Shown here: in pieces, positions 23,561 to 35,466 of the stretch
Position numbering within the stretch: the stretch's first letter is position 1
How the letters are laid out: each line of letters opens with the position of its first letter
DNA from: Rapana venosa
Taxonomy: Eukaryota > Mollusca > Gastropoda > Neogastropoda > Muricidae
Assembly: GCA_028751875.1 (NCBI GenBank)
Contig: CM054151.1
Coordinates: 34,884,923-34,948,922 of the forward strand
DNA length: 64,000 bases
Reading direction: 5' to 3'
Notes under the pieces: model-generated
The model's input: the letters and a program-made list of their open reading frames with translations, nothing else
What the model was told of the DNA's origin: nothing
The model's database searches: none
Translations under genes and position numbers: made by a program

Positions 23561-26224
23561 TATTTTAAGGTAAAAAATATAAAGTTTCTTTTCTTCAAAT
23601 CTCAGCTGGTGGTAATGTATATAAAATATCAATAATAATTCTTCGTATGCTACTGAGGTACAGTGAGGGTCCTGTCAGCAAGACACTACAGGACACACAT
23701 TTCAAATGACTGTTCTACATTATTGCTTTTGAAGGAGAAATGCTCCAACAGTGCTGTTACTGGCTTTCAGCCCCATTAGGGTATGGTGGCTAGATGCAGA
23801 AAAAATCTATATCTCAAATTGCCCATAAGTACTTTAAAAATCATTGGTCACAAAAACTCCTGACAGAAAATGTAACCCTAACTGGAAAATTCATGGTGAA
23901 TAGGATCCGACATTTGTGGTGTTAAAAATCTTTGCAAAAGTATTAGGGGTCTACCATCGCATATTTCAGGGATTAACTCAAAAAGAAAGTTGAGCATAAT
24001 TATGATGAGTGCTGTGTTTCCAAATGGAGAATTACTTTTTTCTGATAACTATTTCTTCCCCTGTAGTGCTGCTCCCTTGTGCTGCTGTTCACACTTAACT
24101 CTAACCCTAGTTCTTGCCCCATACTGCAAACCCTAACACTTGACCATGTTGGTTCTAACCTTAACACTGACCTGACTGACTCAGTTCTGCAGTATGGGGA
24201 CACAGCTGTATAAGGGAACAGCAGCAGCAAAGGGAAGGAGTGGTTGTAAACTTTTCTATTTTGTATATCAATTTATCATTATCATGATAGGATTTGTGAG
24301 AGAAATGACATGCAGAAAAATATACCAGTATCAAAGCAAATCTTTGATGTTTGCATTCCCCTGGGAAAAAATGTAGGGAAATCAATCCACCATACCTCTA
24401 TGATGTGTGGCTATAAATTATGCAACAGTGTTTCAAAATTCCCTGTTAGTGAAGTTGAATAGGTTGTTGATCTCTAGTGTGGCCTTTGAAGATTTGACAA
24501 TACCATTACCACACAAAAAAGCCAGTGATAGGACTGTTACACCCTTAGCACCTAGGCATTGTCAGTCCATTGCAGGGTGTATCCCTCTGTAGCAGCCTTC
24601 CATCAGTTCCTGTCTAGTACCTCTCATGGCCATGTGACAGCCATGATTTTTGATAGTGTCAAGCTAGTTGGTTGCTGGCCTACCAGGGGCTCTGTAGCTG
24701 TATCTTGACCGTAGTTCTGGGATGCACCATTTTGTCCATCTGTTGGCGTCATGCAACTGCATTCTTCCAGCTCTTTGCTATTCTGAGCACCTTTTTGTCT
24801 TATGTATTATCTCGCCTTGCAATATGATCTGCATTCTTTCATTTCTTTGGCTGCATTTCTGTGCACCAGTTTGTCTATCTATTGTCCTGTAGTTTTGCAA
24901 TATTGTCTGCATTCTTCCATTTCTGTTAATGCCAGAATTTTAGGAGGTTTGTTATCCCTCTTCTTTTTCTGATCTTTTGGAATTCTGTCCTGTCAGGTAG
25001 TTTTGTTTTCAGCCTTTTTAGGATATTAGTCTGACAAATTTTCTCTGTACACCCTTACATTGAACCAGGATTGGCTTTTTGTACTTGTTATGGAAAGGGG
25101 TAAGCTTTGGTTAATCAGGGAAAGAATCCTTCTGCTATGGGATAGGATAGGAGTGTGTGTTTATATTTGGGTTTCCTTTTTGTCTTTTTAATCGGCCTGA
25201 GATGTTGAAAAAAGCCACTTTCATATGATCAATAGTATAAAGATAGAATGTTAAATAACCTTTCTTGATTGGTTTTCTACAATCCAATAATCACTGACAA
25301 GAAAACCTTTTTTATAACTATAAAAACGACCTGTTGAAAAGTAGTCTGAATGCTGGAAAGTCATGTGCTAGGTTTATTAGCTTTGATTCCACATTATTTT
25401 GTTCTAGTGTTGCTTTAAATATTACATAAAACTATATAAATTTAAGTGGTACTTGATACACTCTCCCAAGGCAGCAACCCAAATTTCACGCAGAGAAATC
25501 TGCCATGACTTAAAAGTGGTATAAAAATTATACAAATATGAGCTGGGCTAGATGTTATTTGAGGGCTTCCCCCACCCCCCACCCCCTTTTTATGATTTGA
25601 TATTTTTTAGATGATTCTCGAATGTAGGGAGAACTGCAAGGGTTTTTTGGTGGAATCTTTATATGTTACCTTATGTGAGATGTTGTTAGTTTTTTTATAC
25701 GTTTAATTTACATTTGCAGCAAGAACCTTGATGTGTTTAAACGTAGTTGTTATAGGCTTGTGATGGCAAGGAAGGTGGGAAGTAGTTTGTCCCCTTTACA
25801 CCACATAGTGCGCACACTGCACTACCCACTGGATGAATTCTTAGTGCAAAATGTTTGTACATGTATATACAATGATTTTTATATGGAGACACTAGGCGCA
25901 GACAAAGAGACAAATTCATGTATGGCAGGAAAATAGAGAGGTGGCGCGAAAGCAAGATGAAAGAATGAAAAGTTAACACTCTCATACACACACTAGGGCA
26001 AAAATAAACCCAGACATGCAAATCCCTTTGACACTCATAAACCCACGCAACAGCACACACTAGAGCACCAATAAACCCAGCTGACTGTTCACTGCTGCTG
26101 AACATTGATAAAACGCAGGCAGCAATCCACACTGGGGCAGTTACTGCTCCGGACAGTAGCCAAGATAGGAGAGAGAGGCTAGTTCAGGTTCAAGTGAGGA
26201 AAAAAAGAAGGAAAGGGATTGTTT

Positions 26225-26335
26225 TTTCTTTTTGGTTTTTTTCGGCCAATGAAGAGAGACGTGTGAAGCACCCACCAAAACAAAAAACAAAAGATGGTGC
26301 TCCATGATCTGCATGCAACTGAGGCCACCACCCAC
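26225..26335 (+). repeat. Dispersed repeat (GGCCAATGAA ... GATCTGCATGCAA)
   Basis: Homologous blocks at 27120-27212 and 27590-27655, each with AAGATGGTGCT and GATCTGC(A/G)TGCAA. Confidence 0.6.
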
Positions 26336-26584
26336 CAAAAAAAAATTAAGTCAGCTAAGTCTGCCATAGCCCTTGTATTGATCATTGTCACTCCTCTCTG
26401 TAGCAGTGTGGGAGTTTTCGTTTTCACTTTAAACATATCCACAGCTGTCACTTTGTAGTAAATGCTGTTCAAAATGTGATAGCTCTGTGTCACTCTGATG
26501 TCAGGACTGGAAAGTTTTTGCTTCCACCAATGGAAGCACACTTCTAAAGACAATGCACAGTGGCAAGAATTCTTTTTTGTATAA

Positions 26585-26860
26585 TGACAGGGAAGCAAGA
26601 TTAGTGGCTAGAGGGTTGCACTCTTGATCTGATGGCCTGGATCGAGCCACCACGGAGGCACCCATTTTAGGGAGTTTCCCCCTGGAGCTAACATTAGTGC
26701 TGACTCCACTCCACCGAAAATACTTCGGATGACAATATGATCTTAGACTCCCGTGTGCCAGTGCACGGTGAACATCTTGCATACACGTTAAAAACTCGTA
26801 GTGCTTTTCACAAGAACAGGCCATTCTGTGCAGTTAGGCATGGATAACAAAGTTGTTGTT
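26585..26860 (+). repeat. SINE-1 copy with module B
   Basis: GGCCTGGATCGAGCCACCAC as B-box region, then the body; module B (GAATGCGGCTACCTTAATGG ... CTTGGAGCTCTAGCCAAG) follows at 26890-26985. Confidence 0.75.
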
Positions 26861-27229
26861 TTTTAATCTGCATGCAAGCAGGTGTCACCGAATTCTGAAT
26901 GCGGCTACCTTAATGGAGGGTAAAGACAGTCCCATACACAAAATCTCCGCCATAGATGAACCTTGGAGCTCTAGCCAAGAAACGAAAAAGGGATTGAAGA
27001 CAAAACGAGATTTTTTCTGGTTTTAAATGGTGTTTTATTTATTTTTTCTAATCTAAAGGCAGACATTTCTGATTGTTTTGTTAGTTTAGATTTGTTGTTG
27101 TTTGGTTTTGTTTTTGGTTTTTTGGCCAATGAATTGAAACGTGTGGAGCACTCAAAAAACAAGAAAACAAAATAGAGATGGTGCTCTATGATCTGCATGC
27201 AACCGAGGCCTAAAAAAAGTCATTTAAAA

Positions 27230-27555
27230 AATATATATATTATTCTGTGTGGTGGTTGGGTGTGTGATCTTTTTTCATTAAAATAGAATTGACTGATTTG
27301 CTGAGATTTTTTTTCTTGTTGTGAATGGTCAGTAATGATGTTTGCTTGTTTTGGGGGATTGGCTCGGGGTTTTTTCTTTTGTTTCTTTGTATAAATCATT
27401 TTTAAAAATATATATACTGTGTGGTGGTTGGGTGTGTGATCATTTTTCATTAAAATAGAATTGACTGATTTGCTGAGATTTTTTTTCTTGTTGTGAATGG
27501 TCAGTAATGTTGTTTGCTTGTTTTGGGGGATTGGCTCGGGGTTTTTTTCTTTTAT
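27230..27555 (+). repeat. Tandem duplication, two ~150-bp copies
   Basis: 27235-27380 and 27412-27555 are nearly identical (TGTGTGGTGGTTGGGTGTGT ... GGGGGATTGGCTCGGGGTTT); a third, diverged copy lies at about 27690-27790. Confidence 0.85.
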
Positions 27556-28162
27556 TTTTGTTGTTGTTGAGGGGGGGAGGGGGGATGGAGGCGGTGTGAA
27601 GCACTCAAAAAGGCAAAAACAAAAAAGATGGTGCTTGACGATCTGCGTGCAAATGAGTAAAATGGCCTGAAAAAGTGTCTGTGTGTGTCTGTGTGTGTGC
27701 GTGTGATAATTTTTACCATAAAAGTTGGATCAGCTGCTCTGCTGAAAAAAAAGTTTGTTTCTATGATGGCCAGAAATGTTGAAAACTTTCTCTTTTCCCT
27801 TCAGATTTTCATTTTCAACAAGCAACGATATGTGTGAGCGTTTAGAGAGATGAAATTTTGCCATGTAATATGTATTGGTCTTTGTAGAATTGTAAATACT
27901 TTATGCCTCATTTTTAATTGCATTCTCGCGACAGTAATAGGATTTCTTATCCATAATGGATTTTTGTTTTGGATTCCTTTTGGTGGTTTTGTTTGCTTGT
28001 TTTGGGGGTGTGGGTTTTTGTTTGTGGGATTTGGTTTGGTTTGGTTTTTATTTGGGTGGGGGAGGGGGGGTGTACATGAAGGAAAAGCTTTACAAATCGT
28101 GTGTGAACGAGTCAAAATAGAACTTAAACCTTCATATGTTAAATTGAATGGCAATACAGTGT

Positions 28163-28165
28163 GTG

Positions 28166-28208
<43 letters not shown>

Positions 28209-28250
28209 CGTCGCGTGCGTGCGGCATGCGTGCGGTGTGTGTGTGCGTGC

Positions 28251-28331
<81 letters not shown>
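28163..28331 (+). repeat. (GT)n followed by (GA)n
   Basis: About 20 GT units, a GC-rich bridge (28206-28248), then about 40 uninterrupted GA units. Confidence 0.95.
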
Positions 28332-28332
<1 letters not shown>

Positions 28333-28494
28333 TTATACTGTATTCTCTTCTATTGAAGAACTGAAACACAAAGCCACAACCTAATCCAGTCCAAAGATAG
28401 GTGTTTATAGCCCTGCCGACCACAAAAGCCATGTCAGGACTGTCACCTCGGCAACAGTCAAATCCCAAGTTAAAACTATGCATAAGAAGAAAGG

Positions 28495-28765
28495 TGGCAG
28501 GACAGTTACGACGCTTCTCTGCCTAACGAGATAAACTGCAATGTTCTGGGTTGGAATCACACACAGCCTTGCCCTTTCTCCCAGGTTTGACGATAAAATT
28601 GAACGTTATATCAAAAGTCCATAAGATGAAACTATTAAACGGAGGCGCCTTGTCAGGTTGCATGCAGAACATCCTGCACACACGATAGAAACCCCGTTCC
28701 ACCTTTCGGAAGAGTAGGCCGTCTCGTGCCGGAAGAAATGGATAAGAAAATGAATAGGCAATGCA
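28495..28765 (+). repeat. SINE-1 copy with module B
   Basis: Diverged head (GTTCTGGGTTGGAATCACAC), body (GAACATCCTGCACACACG, GGAAGAGTAGGCCGTC); module B fragment at 28850-28965. Confidence 0.65.
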
Positions 28766-28976
28766 TTTGCTGTGCGAGCGCGTGTATATGTGAGTGTTTT
28801 TAAAACACACACACACACACATGCACTCGTGTGTGGTGTTTAGATAACCATCCCCCAAGTCGGAATATGGCAAACTAAATGATGGGGGAGGGGAGGGGAA
28901 GGGGGACCGGTGGCATGTGCAAAAATTTCACCACTGGTGAACATCAGAGCTCTAGCCAAGGAACGAAAAATAACTC

Positions 28977-29001
28977 CCCCCCCCCCCCCCCCCCCCCCCC
29001 C
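28977..29001 (+). repeat. C homopolymer
   Basis: About 24 consecutive C, next to a SINE module. Confidence 0.95.
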
Positions 29002-29049
29002 ACCCTTCCCAGCTGTGCAACTATCTTCAGATTAAATCGAGATTTATTT

Positions 29050-29315
29050 ATTTATTTATTCTTTTATTTCGAGGATAGTGGAATAAGTATTCGTATGCTT
29101 TTTTTCATTTAGTCACCGTGTGTACGCAGTTTTGTACATTTTATCATCCGTTCCCACAGGCACACAATGACCACGGGTTTTAACGTGTGCGCAAGATGTT
29201 CTGCGCGCGTTCGCACATGGGGCCTCGGTTTATAGTCTCATCCGAAGGCCTTTTGGGGAGAGTGGAGTCTGCACTGATGTTAACTCCATTAAATCCACGT
29301 TATTCAGTCGTTCTT
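29050..29315 (-). repeat. SINE-1 copy lacking the head
   Basis: Minus-strand tail and body (GAGGATAGTGGAATAAG, CCACAGGCACACAATG, GGGCCTCGGTTTATAGTCTC); the tRNA-like head is missing beyond about 29300. A separate module B lies at 29435-29530. Confidence 0.8.
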
Positions 29316-29589
29316 GGTATCAACACCATAGCCAGTGATAGGGTCAACCCAGGACAGTCGCCACTGTGTGGAAGGACGACACGTACATTTTGCTTTCATC
29401 AAAAAAGGGAAAGGAAACAAACTACATTAGAAAGGCCCCCCGAAGTCGAGATGCGGCTACCTTCATGGTGGGCGAAAAATGGTCGCATACGTAAAATTTC
29501 GCCTTTGGTGAATGAACCTCGGAGATCTAGGAGACTGGGTGGATTTGTTTCCTTTCCGTGACTGGTCATTTTTCGGTGAAATATCTTCC

Positions 29590-29936
29590 GTTTATTTTAT
29601 TCTTTTATATCGAGATAATGGAATAAGCACTTATGTGCATTTTTACATCCAGTCCCTGTGTGTATGCGGTTTTGTAAATTCTGTCATCTATTCCCACCGG
29701 CACACAATGGCCTACTCTTACGAAAAGCGAATCGGATTTAACCTGTGCGCAAGATGTTCTGCGTGTGTTCGCACACAGGGCCTCGGTTTATAGTCTCATC
29801 CGAAGGACTTTGGGGGGAGTGGAGTCTACACTGATGTTAACTCCAAGAGAAAATATCCCCTTGAACGGGAATCGAACCCGAGTTGTCAGATTGCGAGCGC
29901 AATGTTCTAACCACTAGGCTATCCCGTCCCCCATTG
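29590..29936 (-). mobile_element. SINE-1, full length
   Basis: The minus strand begins GGGACGGGATAGCCTAGTGG (A box) and has CGGGTTCGATTCCCGTTCAA (B box), then the body and a tail ending TATAAAAGAATAAAAT. The head resembles a tRNA gene closely enough to score as one, but the family context shows it is a SINE. Confidence 0.9.
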
Positions 29937-30045
29937 CTGCACTTAAGTGTTTCACTGCAGAAAATCACACATAACCAAACAGTAAAATATCGCTGCACTT
30001 AGGTGTGTCACTGCAGAAAACCATACATAACCAAACAGTAAAGGA
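29936..30045 (+). repeat. Two tandem ~55-bp copies
   Basis: CACTGCAGAAAATCACACAT / CACTGCAGAAAACCATACAT, each followed by AACCAAACAGTAAA. Confidence 0.85.
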
Positions 30046-30157
30046 ATTCGCACACAGGCAGGTCTGGAAAGAAAGCACACACAGACGGAACAGAACAGAT
30101 ATAAAAGTCGGGTTGCTCGAGAAGAGCCGGGGTCGCCACAAGAACAGGGCCACCCAT

Positions 30158-30182
30158 TATCCCCCCCCCCCCCCCCCCCCCT
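30158..30182 (+). repeat. C homopolymer
   Basis: About 24 consecutive C. Confidence 0.95.
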
Positions 30183-30474
30183 TCATTTCTGTATGTGTAT
30201 TTTTAGTTTCCCCTTGAGAACTTTTTCTATAAAATTTTGCAAGGTATTTTTTTTGGGGGGACCGTGTGCCCTGTACGTTACATCTGCTCGAGTCGTAGGG
30301 TTTGTCTTGCATTGTATGGTATTGTAAACTACTTTTAGTCCTAGCAGATTTCTCTGTGTGAAATTTGAACTACCTTTCCTTGGGAAGAACGCCTCGCTGC
30401 AAGAGCAGCACCATTCCGGTTGTTGTCATTTTCCTGTTTGCATAATTATATATTCAGCGTGACTTTTGTTGTTG

Positions 30475-30780
30475 TTGTGCTTTCTCCAGCTTAACTCTGG
30501 GGGTCGTCACCCAGAATGTGCACTCTGACTCACTCACTCATCCCACCTAGGAATCACTGTGAGATTGAAATTGCACACTGGATGAGAAGTTTTGCATGTA
30601 TGATTGATTTGAATTACTTCATCATAAAAATTATAGGCAGCCATACTCCCGACTTCATGGGAATTTGTTCTCTCCTGTAAAGGAGAGTGCAGGTTGTTAT
30701 GTTAAGAGTTTGTCATAGCTGAAGGCAATATTAACACAACATTTTACAACATAACATTTTAGTGTAGGGCTTGGAAATTA
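30475..30780 (+). repeat. Fourth, partial copy of the cassette-flanking block
   Basis: TTTCTCCAGCTTAACTCTGG ... CACTGTGAGATTGAAATTGC ... ATAGGCAGCCATACTC matches 10115-10400 and 18390-18620, although it is about 5 kb beyond the segmental duplication. Confidence 0.65.
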
Positions 30781-30847
30781 AGCTGACAATAATAACTTAC
30801 ACAGCTTTTTAGCCAGGGCCAAGTGTGGCTTTTTATCTACGGTCATT

Positions 30848-31042
30848 TTGCCAAAGGAAAACTCTCTTGTTGCTGTGGTTTCTTTTACAGGCACTGAATG
30901 TGTGTTGCACATAGGACCGGAAGACATCGTCCCACCTGATAGACTGGCTAGTTTGGCTACAGAAAAACAGTTAACTATCCAGCGACGTGAAGTGAATATC
31001 AAATATTTGGCTAGCTTTTTTTTCGAAGATACCAAATATTGA
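30848..31042 (+). other. Possible terminal coding exon, unassigned
   Basis: An acceptor-like GTTTCTTTTACAG ends at 30890 and is followed by 50 open codons (begins GTECVLHIGPEDIVPPDRL) and a stop at 31042. The composition is protein-like and not repeat-driven. No family is recognised and no partner exon was found nearby, so this may be an old coding remnant. Confidence 0.3.
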
Positions 31043-31336
31043 CGGAAAAGCAAAAGCAATCTGGAATATATAAGGGTGTACTTAGGTCCAAAAAATATCT
31101 TTTTTTCCAGAAAATCTCTTATTTGGGTAAACAGAAATGCACACTCAAGACCATCTGAATCATCATAAGAAATCGAGATTGCGACCATCTCTAAACAATC
31201 AGTCACAGAATGATCACCCTCCAAAATAGGAAACCACACATACACCAGCGGCAACAACTGTGTGTGTGTGTGTGTGTGTGTGCAAACGCACCTATGGGCT
31301 CATATCATTTTATGTGCATACCTATAGAATCTCTTA

Positions 31337-31572
31337 CAGGACGGAATAGCCTAGTGGTTAGAGTAATGTGCATTGTGCTCATGCTCTGCTGACCCGGGTT
31401 CGAATCTCGTTCAAGAGAATTTTTCCTCTGGAGTTAACATCAGTGCCAAGTCCTTCAGATGAGACTATAAACTGAGGTCCCATGAGCGAACGCACGCAGA
31501 ACATCTTGCGCACACATTAAAACTTGTTCCGCATTTCGGAAGAGTAGGCAATTGTGTACCAGTGGGAACGGA
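31337..31572 (+). repeat. SINE-1 copy, joined to SINE-2
   Basis: GGAATAGCCTAGTGGTTAGA, ACCCGGGTTCGAATCTCG, body to GGGAACGGATGACAGAG, where a SINE-2 in the other orientation begins. Confidence 0.85.
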
Positions 31573-31800
31573 TGACAGAGGCCAGCATATTGAGAGCGGC
31601 GCCCATCTCCTCTCCCTCGCTGCTTTACCTTCCCTGACCTTAAAGAGGCAGGTACCCATTTACAGCTGGGTGAACTGGGGGACTGTACTGAAGCCAAGAT
31701 GCGCAAACGGTCACCCGTCCAAGTGGTAACCACGCTTGAAGCTGCTTAACCTTGGCTGGGGGAAAGCGAGTGCTCTGACCACTGAGCTATCCCGTCCCTA
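31572..31800 (-). mobile_element. SINE-2 copy
   Basis: The minus strand begins GGGACGGGATAGCTCAGTGG, then CAGCCAAGGTTAAGCAGC and ACCACTTGGACGGGTGACC (5S-like), then the family body. It appears inserted into the end of the preceding SINE-1. Confidence 0.9.
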
Positions 31801-32454
31801 CGTGTAGTGAATGTAGTGTAGTGTAGCGTAGCGTAACGCGTTAGCGTAGTGTAACAATATTACATTACTCATGCCTTTATGTTATGCATTACTTCACCTG
31901 GAGAAAATGCAAACAGACTGCTTTGTTCTAAAGTCCTTGTCATCCATTGATGTCATCCAGGCTAAATCTCGCCTGCTGTTCTGCAAAAGGTGAATGGGAT
32001 TGTTGCCTATTAAAAAAAATTTTTAAGCATAATATTCCAAGGGTATTTTCACACAGGATCTCGGTTATAGTCCGATCCAAACAATTTTCGGGATGGGGAG
32101 AGTGGAATCAGTACCAATGTGAACTCTAAGGGCAAAAAAAAAGCCAGTTTTCTTCCTTTTCCCCCCTTCTTTAGTAATAACTAAGCATCTATGTTTAAAG
32201 GCTTATAAAAATGTGCAATTAATTATAAACTAAGAGTTCATGTGTGATATTCTCAGTGTCTTCATGAGGGTAAAAACAACAAACCCCAATACTTTTTTAA
32301 AATATTTGTGGAACATACTTCAAAAGATTATTTATCTGTCACTGGTGATTAAAAATCAAGGGAAAGAACTGACAGGAATTAACTCCCTGAAGAGTCATTG
32401 GCGCACCACACTGAAACTTCTAAGCAGCCAGTCTTGGATGAGTCCAGCAGCATT

Positions 32455-32660
32455 GAGAGTGGTATCGGTTGCCTCATGGATAGGTGACCATTTGCGCGCC
32501 TTAGCTTCAGCACAGACCTGCAGTTCACCCAGCTGTAAATGGGTACCTGCCTCTTTAGGGTCAGGGAAGGTAAAGCAGCCAGGGAGATGGGCGCCGCCCT
32601 CAATATGCTGCTGGTCCCTTGAGAAGTTGAGGTCTCTGACATCTCACTAACTCCCCATGG
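32455..32660 (+). repeat. SINE-2, head degenerate
   Basis: CAGCTGTAAATGGGTACCTG, GATGGGCGCCGCCCTCAATA; the tRNA/5S-like part before 32500 is diverged. Confidence 0.75.
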
Positions 32661-32734
32661 CCAACAACTGTCTAGGTTATGTGACCCCTCACTCACTCTT
32701 TTGGATAAGTCAGATCTGTGTGTGTGTGTGTTCG

Positions 32735-32900
32735 ATGGCTAGAGCTCAGAGGTTCACAAATGGAGAGATGTTTGCCTATCCTACCATTTTACTTTTTCCC
32801 CCGCCATTAAGGGAGCCGCATTCTGACTTCAAGGATAAAGTCAGATCCAATAGAGCTCATTTTGCTTCCCTGAATGGGAGAAACAGAGGATGACCTTTAG
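32735..32900 (+). repeat. SINE-1 3' module B, isolated
   Basis: GGCTAGAGCTCAGAGGTTCA ... CCGCCATTAAGGGAGCCGCA without an adjoining body. Confidence 0.6.
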
Positions 32901-33229
32901 AGCTAACATTGTTTACATAATGACTGTTTGGGCCTCACCTTTGTATTTTGTTTTTGTGTTAATTCAGTATGTAATCTTTGCCAAATAAAATTATGATGCA
33001 TAGGAATATTCATAGTAATAATTAAGAGGCAGTTGACTGACTGTTTGTTGTTTATTCTTATTCTATTGTGTTCATACACGAGTGTGTAGAACACATTGCT
33101 CTCAAGAAAATTGTCTGGTAACTGGGAAAATAAGAGTCTTGATTATTAGAAAAATGAGGGCAGGGGGTGCAGAAAGATTTGAGACAAGTAGGCAATAGGA
33201 GTGTTACATTTATTTCAAAGGTTGTTTGG

Positions 33230-33260
33230 GGGAGTGGGGGGGGGGGGGGGGGGGGGGCGA
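33230..33260 (+). repeat. G homopolymer
   Basis: About 20 G with flanking G-rich sequence. Confidence 0.9.
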
Positions 33261-33526
33261 GGGGCGGAGGGAAGATTTGAGGCTATTGTGTCATTTACTC
33301 ATAATGCTTTTTTTTTTTTTTGAAAATTTAAGATTTGAGCAGGTCTGCAGTAGTTTTACTCAAGAGTAATATATTTATTTTAAAAACTTTTAGGTATTGA
33401 ATTGAGACAGATGTGTGGTTATTTACTTTCAAAACTTTGGTGGAAAAAAAGATGGCTTTAATTCAGGCAGATCTGTGGTTCTTCAGAAGAAACAGACTAT
33501 TGGAAGAGCTCTACAGTAAGTCCTCA

Positions 33527-33529
<3 letters not shown>

Positions 33530-33623
<94 letters not shown>
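33530..33623 (+). repeat. 94-base G homopolymer
   Basis: Ninety-four consecutive G as given. Able to form G-quadruplexes if real. It is the longest of about ten G or C runs of 15 bases or more in the window. Confidence 0.9.
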
Positions 33624-33624
<1 letters not shown>

Positions 33625-33639
33625 AGTCCCTTTCTAGTA

Positions 33640-34010
33640 TGAATACCTTATTTTGAAAACTATTCCAAAAAATAGATAAATACATAAAAGAGATCTCAGA
33701 CTGGTCTGTTGCCCAAAATTGTGCAATACAATGCAGTATTATAACTATATGACCCCACGTTATTCTTTTCTACCCCTTACTTTGATATTCATAATACCTT
33801 CTGTGGCTTTCTTTCCGAAATCTTTTCTTGTGAAATTTATGCCTAATCAAATCGTATATCCTAAGCAACCCATCTCATTTTTCTCCTTTTTTAATTCTGC
33901 AGCTTTTGATGTCTATATGAGTTGTGTAATTTTGGCAACTGATGTGGCTTCAAATGATAGTCTGGTCTTGAGTATGATTGATTGATTGGTTGAGCTGTGT
34001 GTATAATGAA
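33640..34010. other. No feature recognised
   Basis: AT-rich sequence with an 88-codon chance frame (33719-33985) that matches nothing I recognise. Confidence 0.35.
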
Positions 34011-34019
34011 AGCTCACCA

Positions 34020-34054
34020 CCCCCCAGCGCTCCCTCTTCTCTCTCCCCCTTGGA

Positions 34055-34092
<38 letters not shown>

Positions 34093-34660
34093 TCTCTCAT
34101 TCGTCGTCTCTCACTGTGCCCTCTTCTCTCCCCCCCCCTCTCTCCCGGCCCTCTCTAGCTCTCTCTCTCTCTCACTTCTCTCTCACTCTCTCTCTCCTTC
34201 TCTCTTCTTCTCTCTCCTCTCTCTCCACTCTCTCTCTCACTCTCTCTCACTCTCTCTCTCTCACTCTCTCTCTCTCCCCACTCTCTCTCTCTCCCTCTCT
34301 CTCCCTCCTCTCCTCTCTCTCTCCTCTCTCTCTCTCTCACTCTCTCTCTCTCCTCTCTCACTCTCTCTCCCTCTCTCTCTCCCTCTCTCTCTCTCTCTCC
34401 CTCTCTCTCTCTCTCCCTCTCTCTCACTCTCTCTCTCTCTCTCTCCTCCCTCTCCCCCCTTAGGACCTCTCTCTCTAGGCCTTACCTTGCACTCTCTTTC
34501 TCTCTCCCCCTCTCTTTCCCTAAGCCCTCCCTCTCCCTCCCTCTCCCTAGACTTACCTCTCTCTCCCCCTAGGCCCTCTCTCCCTGGGCCCCCTCTCTCT
34601 CCCTCTCTCCCGCTAAGCTCCCCACTCTCTTTCTCTCTCTCTTACTCTCTCTCTCTCTCT
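34020..34660 (+). repeat. Long CT microsatellite
   Basis: More than 600 bases of CT with CCC and AC interruptions; the 161-residue Ser/Leu frame is an artefact. Confidence 0.95.
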
Positions 34661-34689
34661 CAATAACACACACACACAAAATGTTTGCA

Positions 34690-35466
34690 TAAATTTCTAT
34701 ATTTCAAACAAACATTATTTCTATCACATTATTTTAAAGAGCACAAGTAACATAGAACTACTTCAATGGCTGTTACTGAGAGAGAGAGAAAAAGAGAACA
34801 CAAGAAAAACAGAATTTGAAAGCATTTGAAATTCATGAAAAATAAAACCACTGGACAAATTATGCTTACTCCTTTTCTCATTATCCCAATCTTGATCAAA
34901 CAAAATTCACTATTCTTCATCACTAAAAATTTCAAATCTTAAAATTGGTATATCTGCAGTCTTTATCAAGATTTCTTCATGGGTAAAAATCATAACCAAT
35001 TACGAATTTAAACAAAATAACGTCCGTGAACATTTTCAAAAACTGTAACATAAAATACTGAGATCAAAAAACAAAACTGCTAGATCTGTCAACAAAAACA
35101 AATAAAAACAAACCAAAAAAAATGGAGAAAAAAAAACCCATAAAAAATCAGCTTTCTTACCTAAGCGCAGAAAAAAAATTCAAAAGTAAAATTCAAGCTC
35201 CTAAACCGCTACGCAGATCCTAATATAAACATCTAAAAGAAAGGGAACAAATCTTAATTCTGTGATTTCAACTTCATCTAAAAGCTAAACAAATCCACAA
35301 ACCAACAACTGAAACCAGCTCCAAAAAGGAAACGGGAAAAAAAAGCGGCACATTCCTCTCGACTTCTGTCCATGTTCCACACACTTTTTACCATCTTCCG
35401 TTTTTTTTAAAAAAGACCCCCCTCTCCCCCACACACACACACACGTTTCAGACCCGATCCACAGCC
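34690..35466 (-). other. 3' flank / probable 3' UTR of PINK1
   Basis: AT-rich sequence downstream of the PINK1 stop. No ORF or repeat family was recognised and no AATAAA or ATTAAA was seen on the minus strand, so the transcript end cannot be placed. Confidence 0.3.

Larger units (their letters stand above)
17900..25980 (+). repeat. Segmental duplication, copy 2
   Basis: Second copy of 9500-16410, same orientation. It lacks the SINE-2 insertion and has an extra 30-bp minisatellite block (19790-20215). The 17700-19400 part carries frequent one- to three-base deletions relative to copy 1. Confidence 0.85.

Noticed and set aside
29860..29936. tRNA gene on the minus strand
   Set aside because: A and B boxes are present but no cloverleaf acceptor pairing is evident, and the sequence continues into the SINE-1 body found in more than fifteen other places.
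33719..33985. 88-residue plus-strand frame
   Set aside because: No recognisable motif, no splice context, AT-rich composition as in the flanks.
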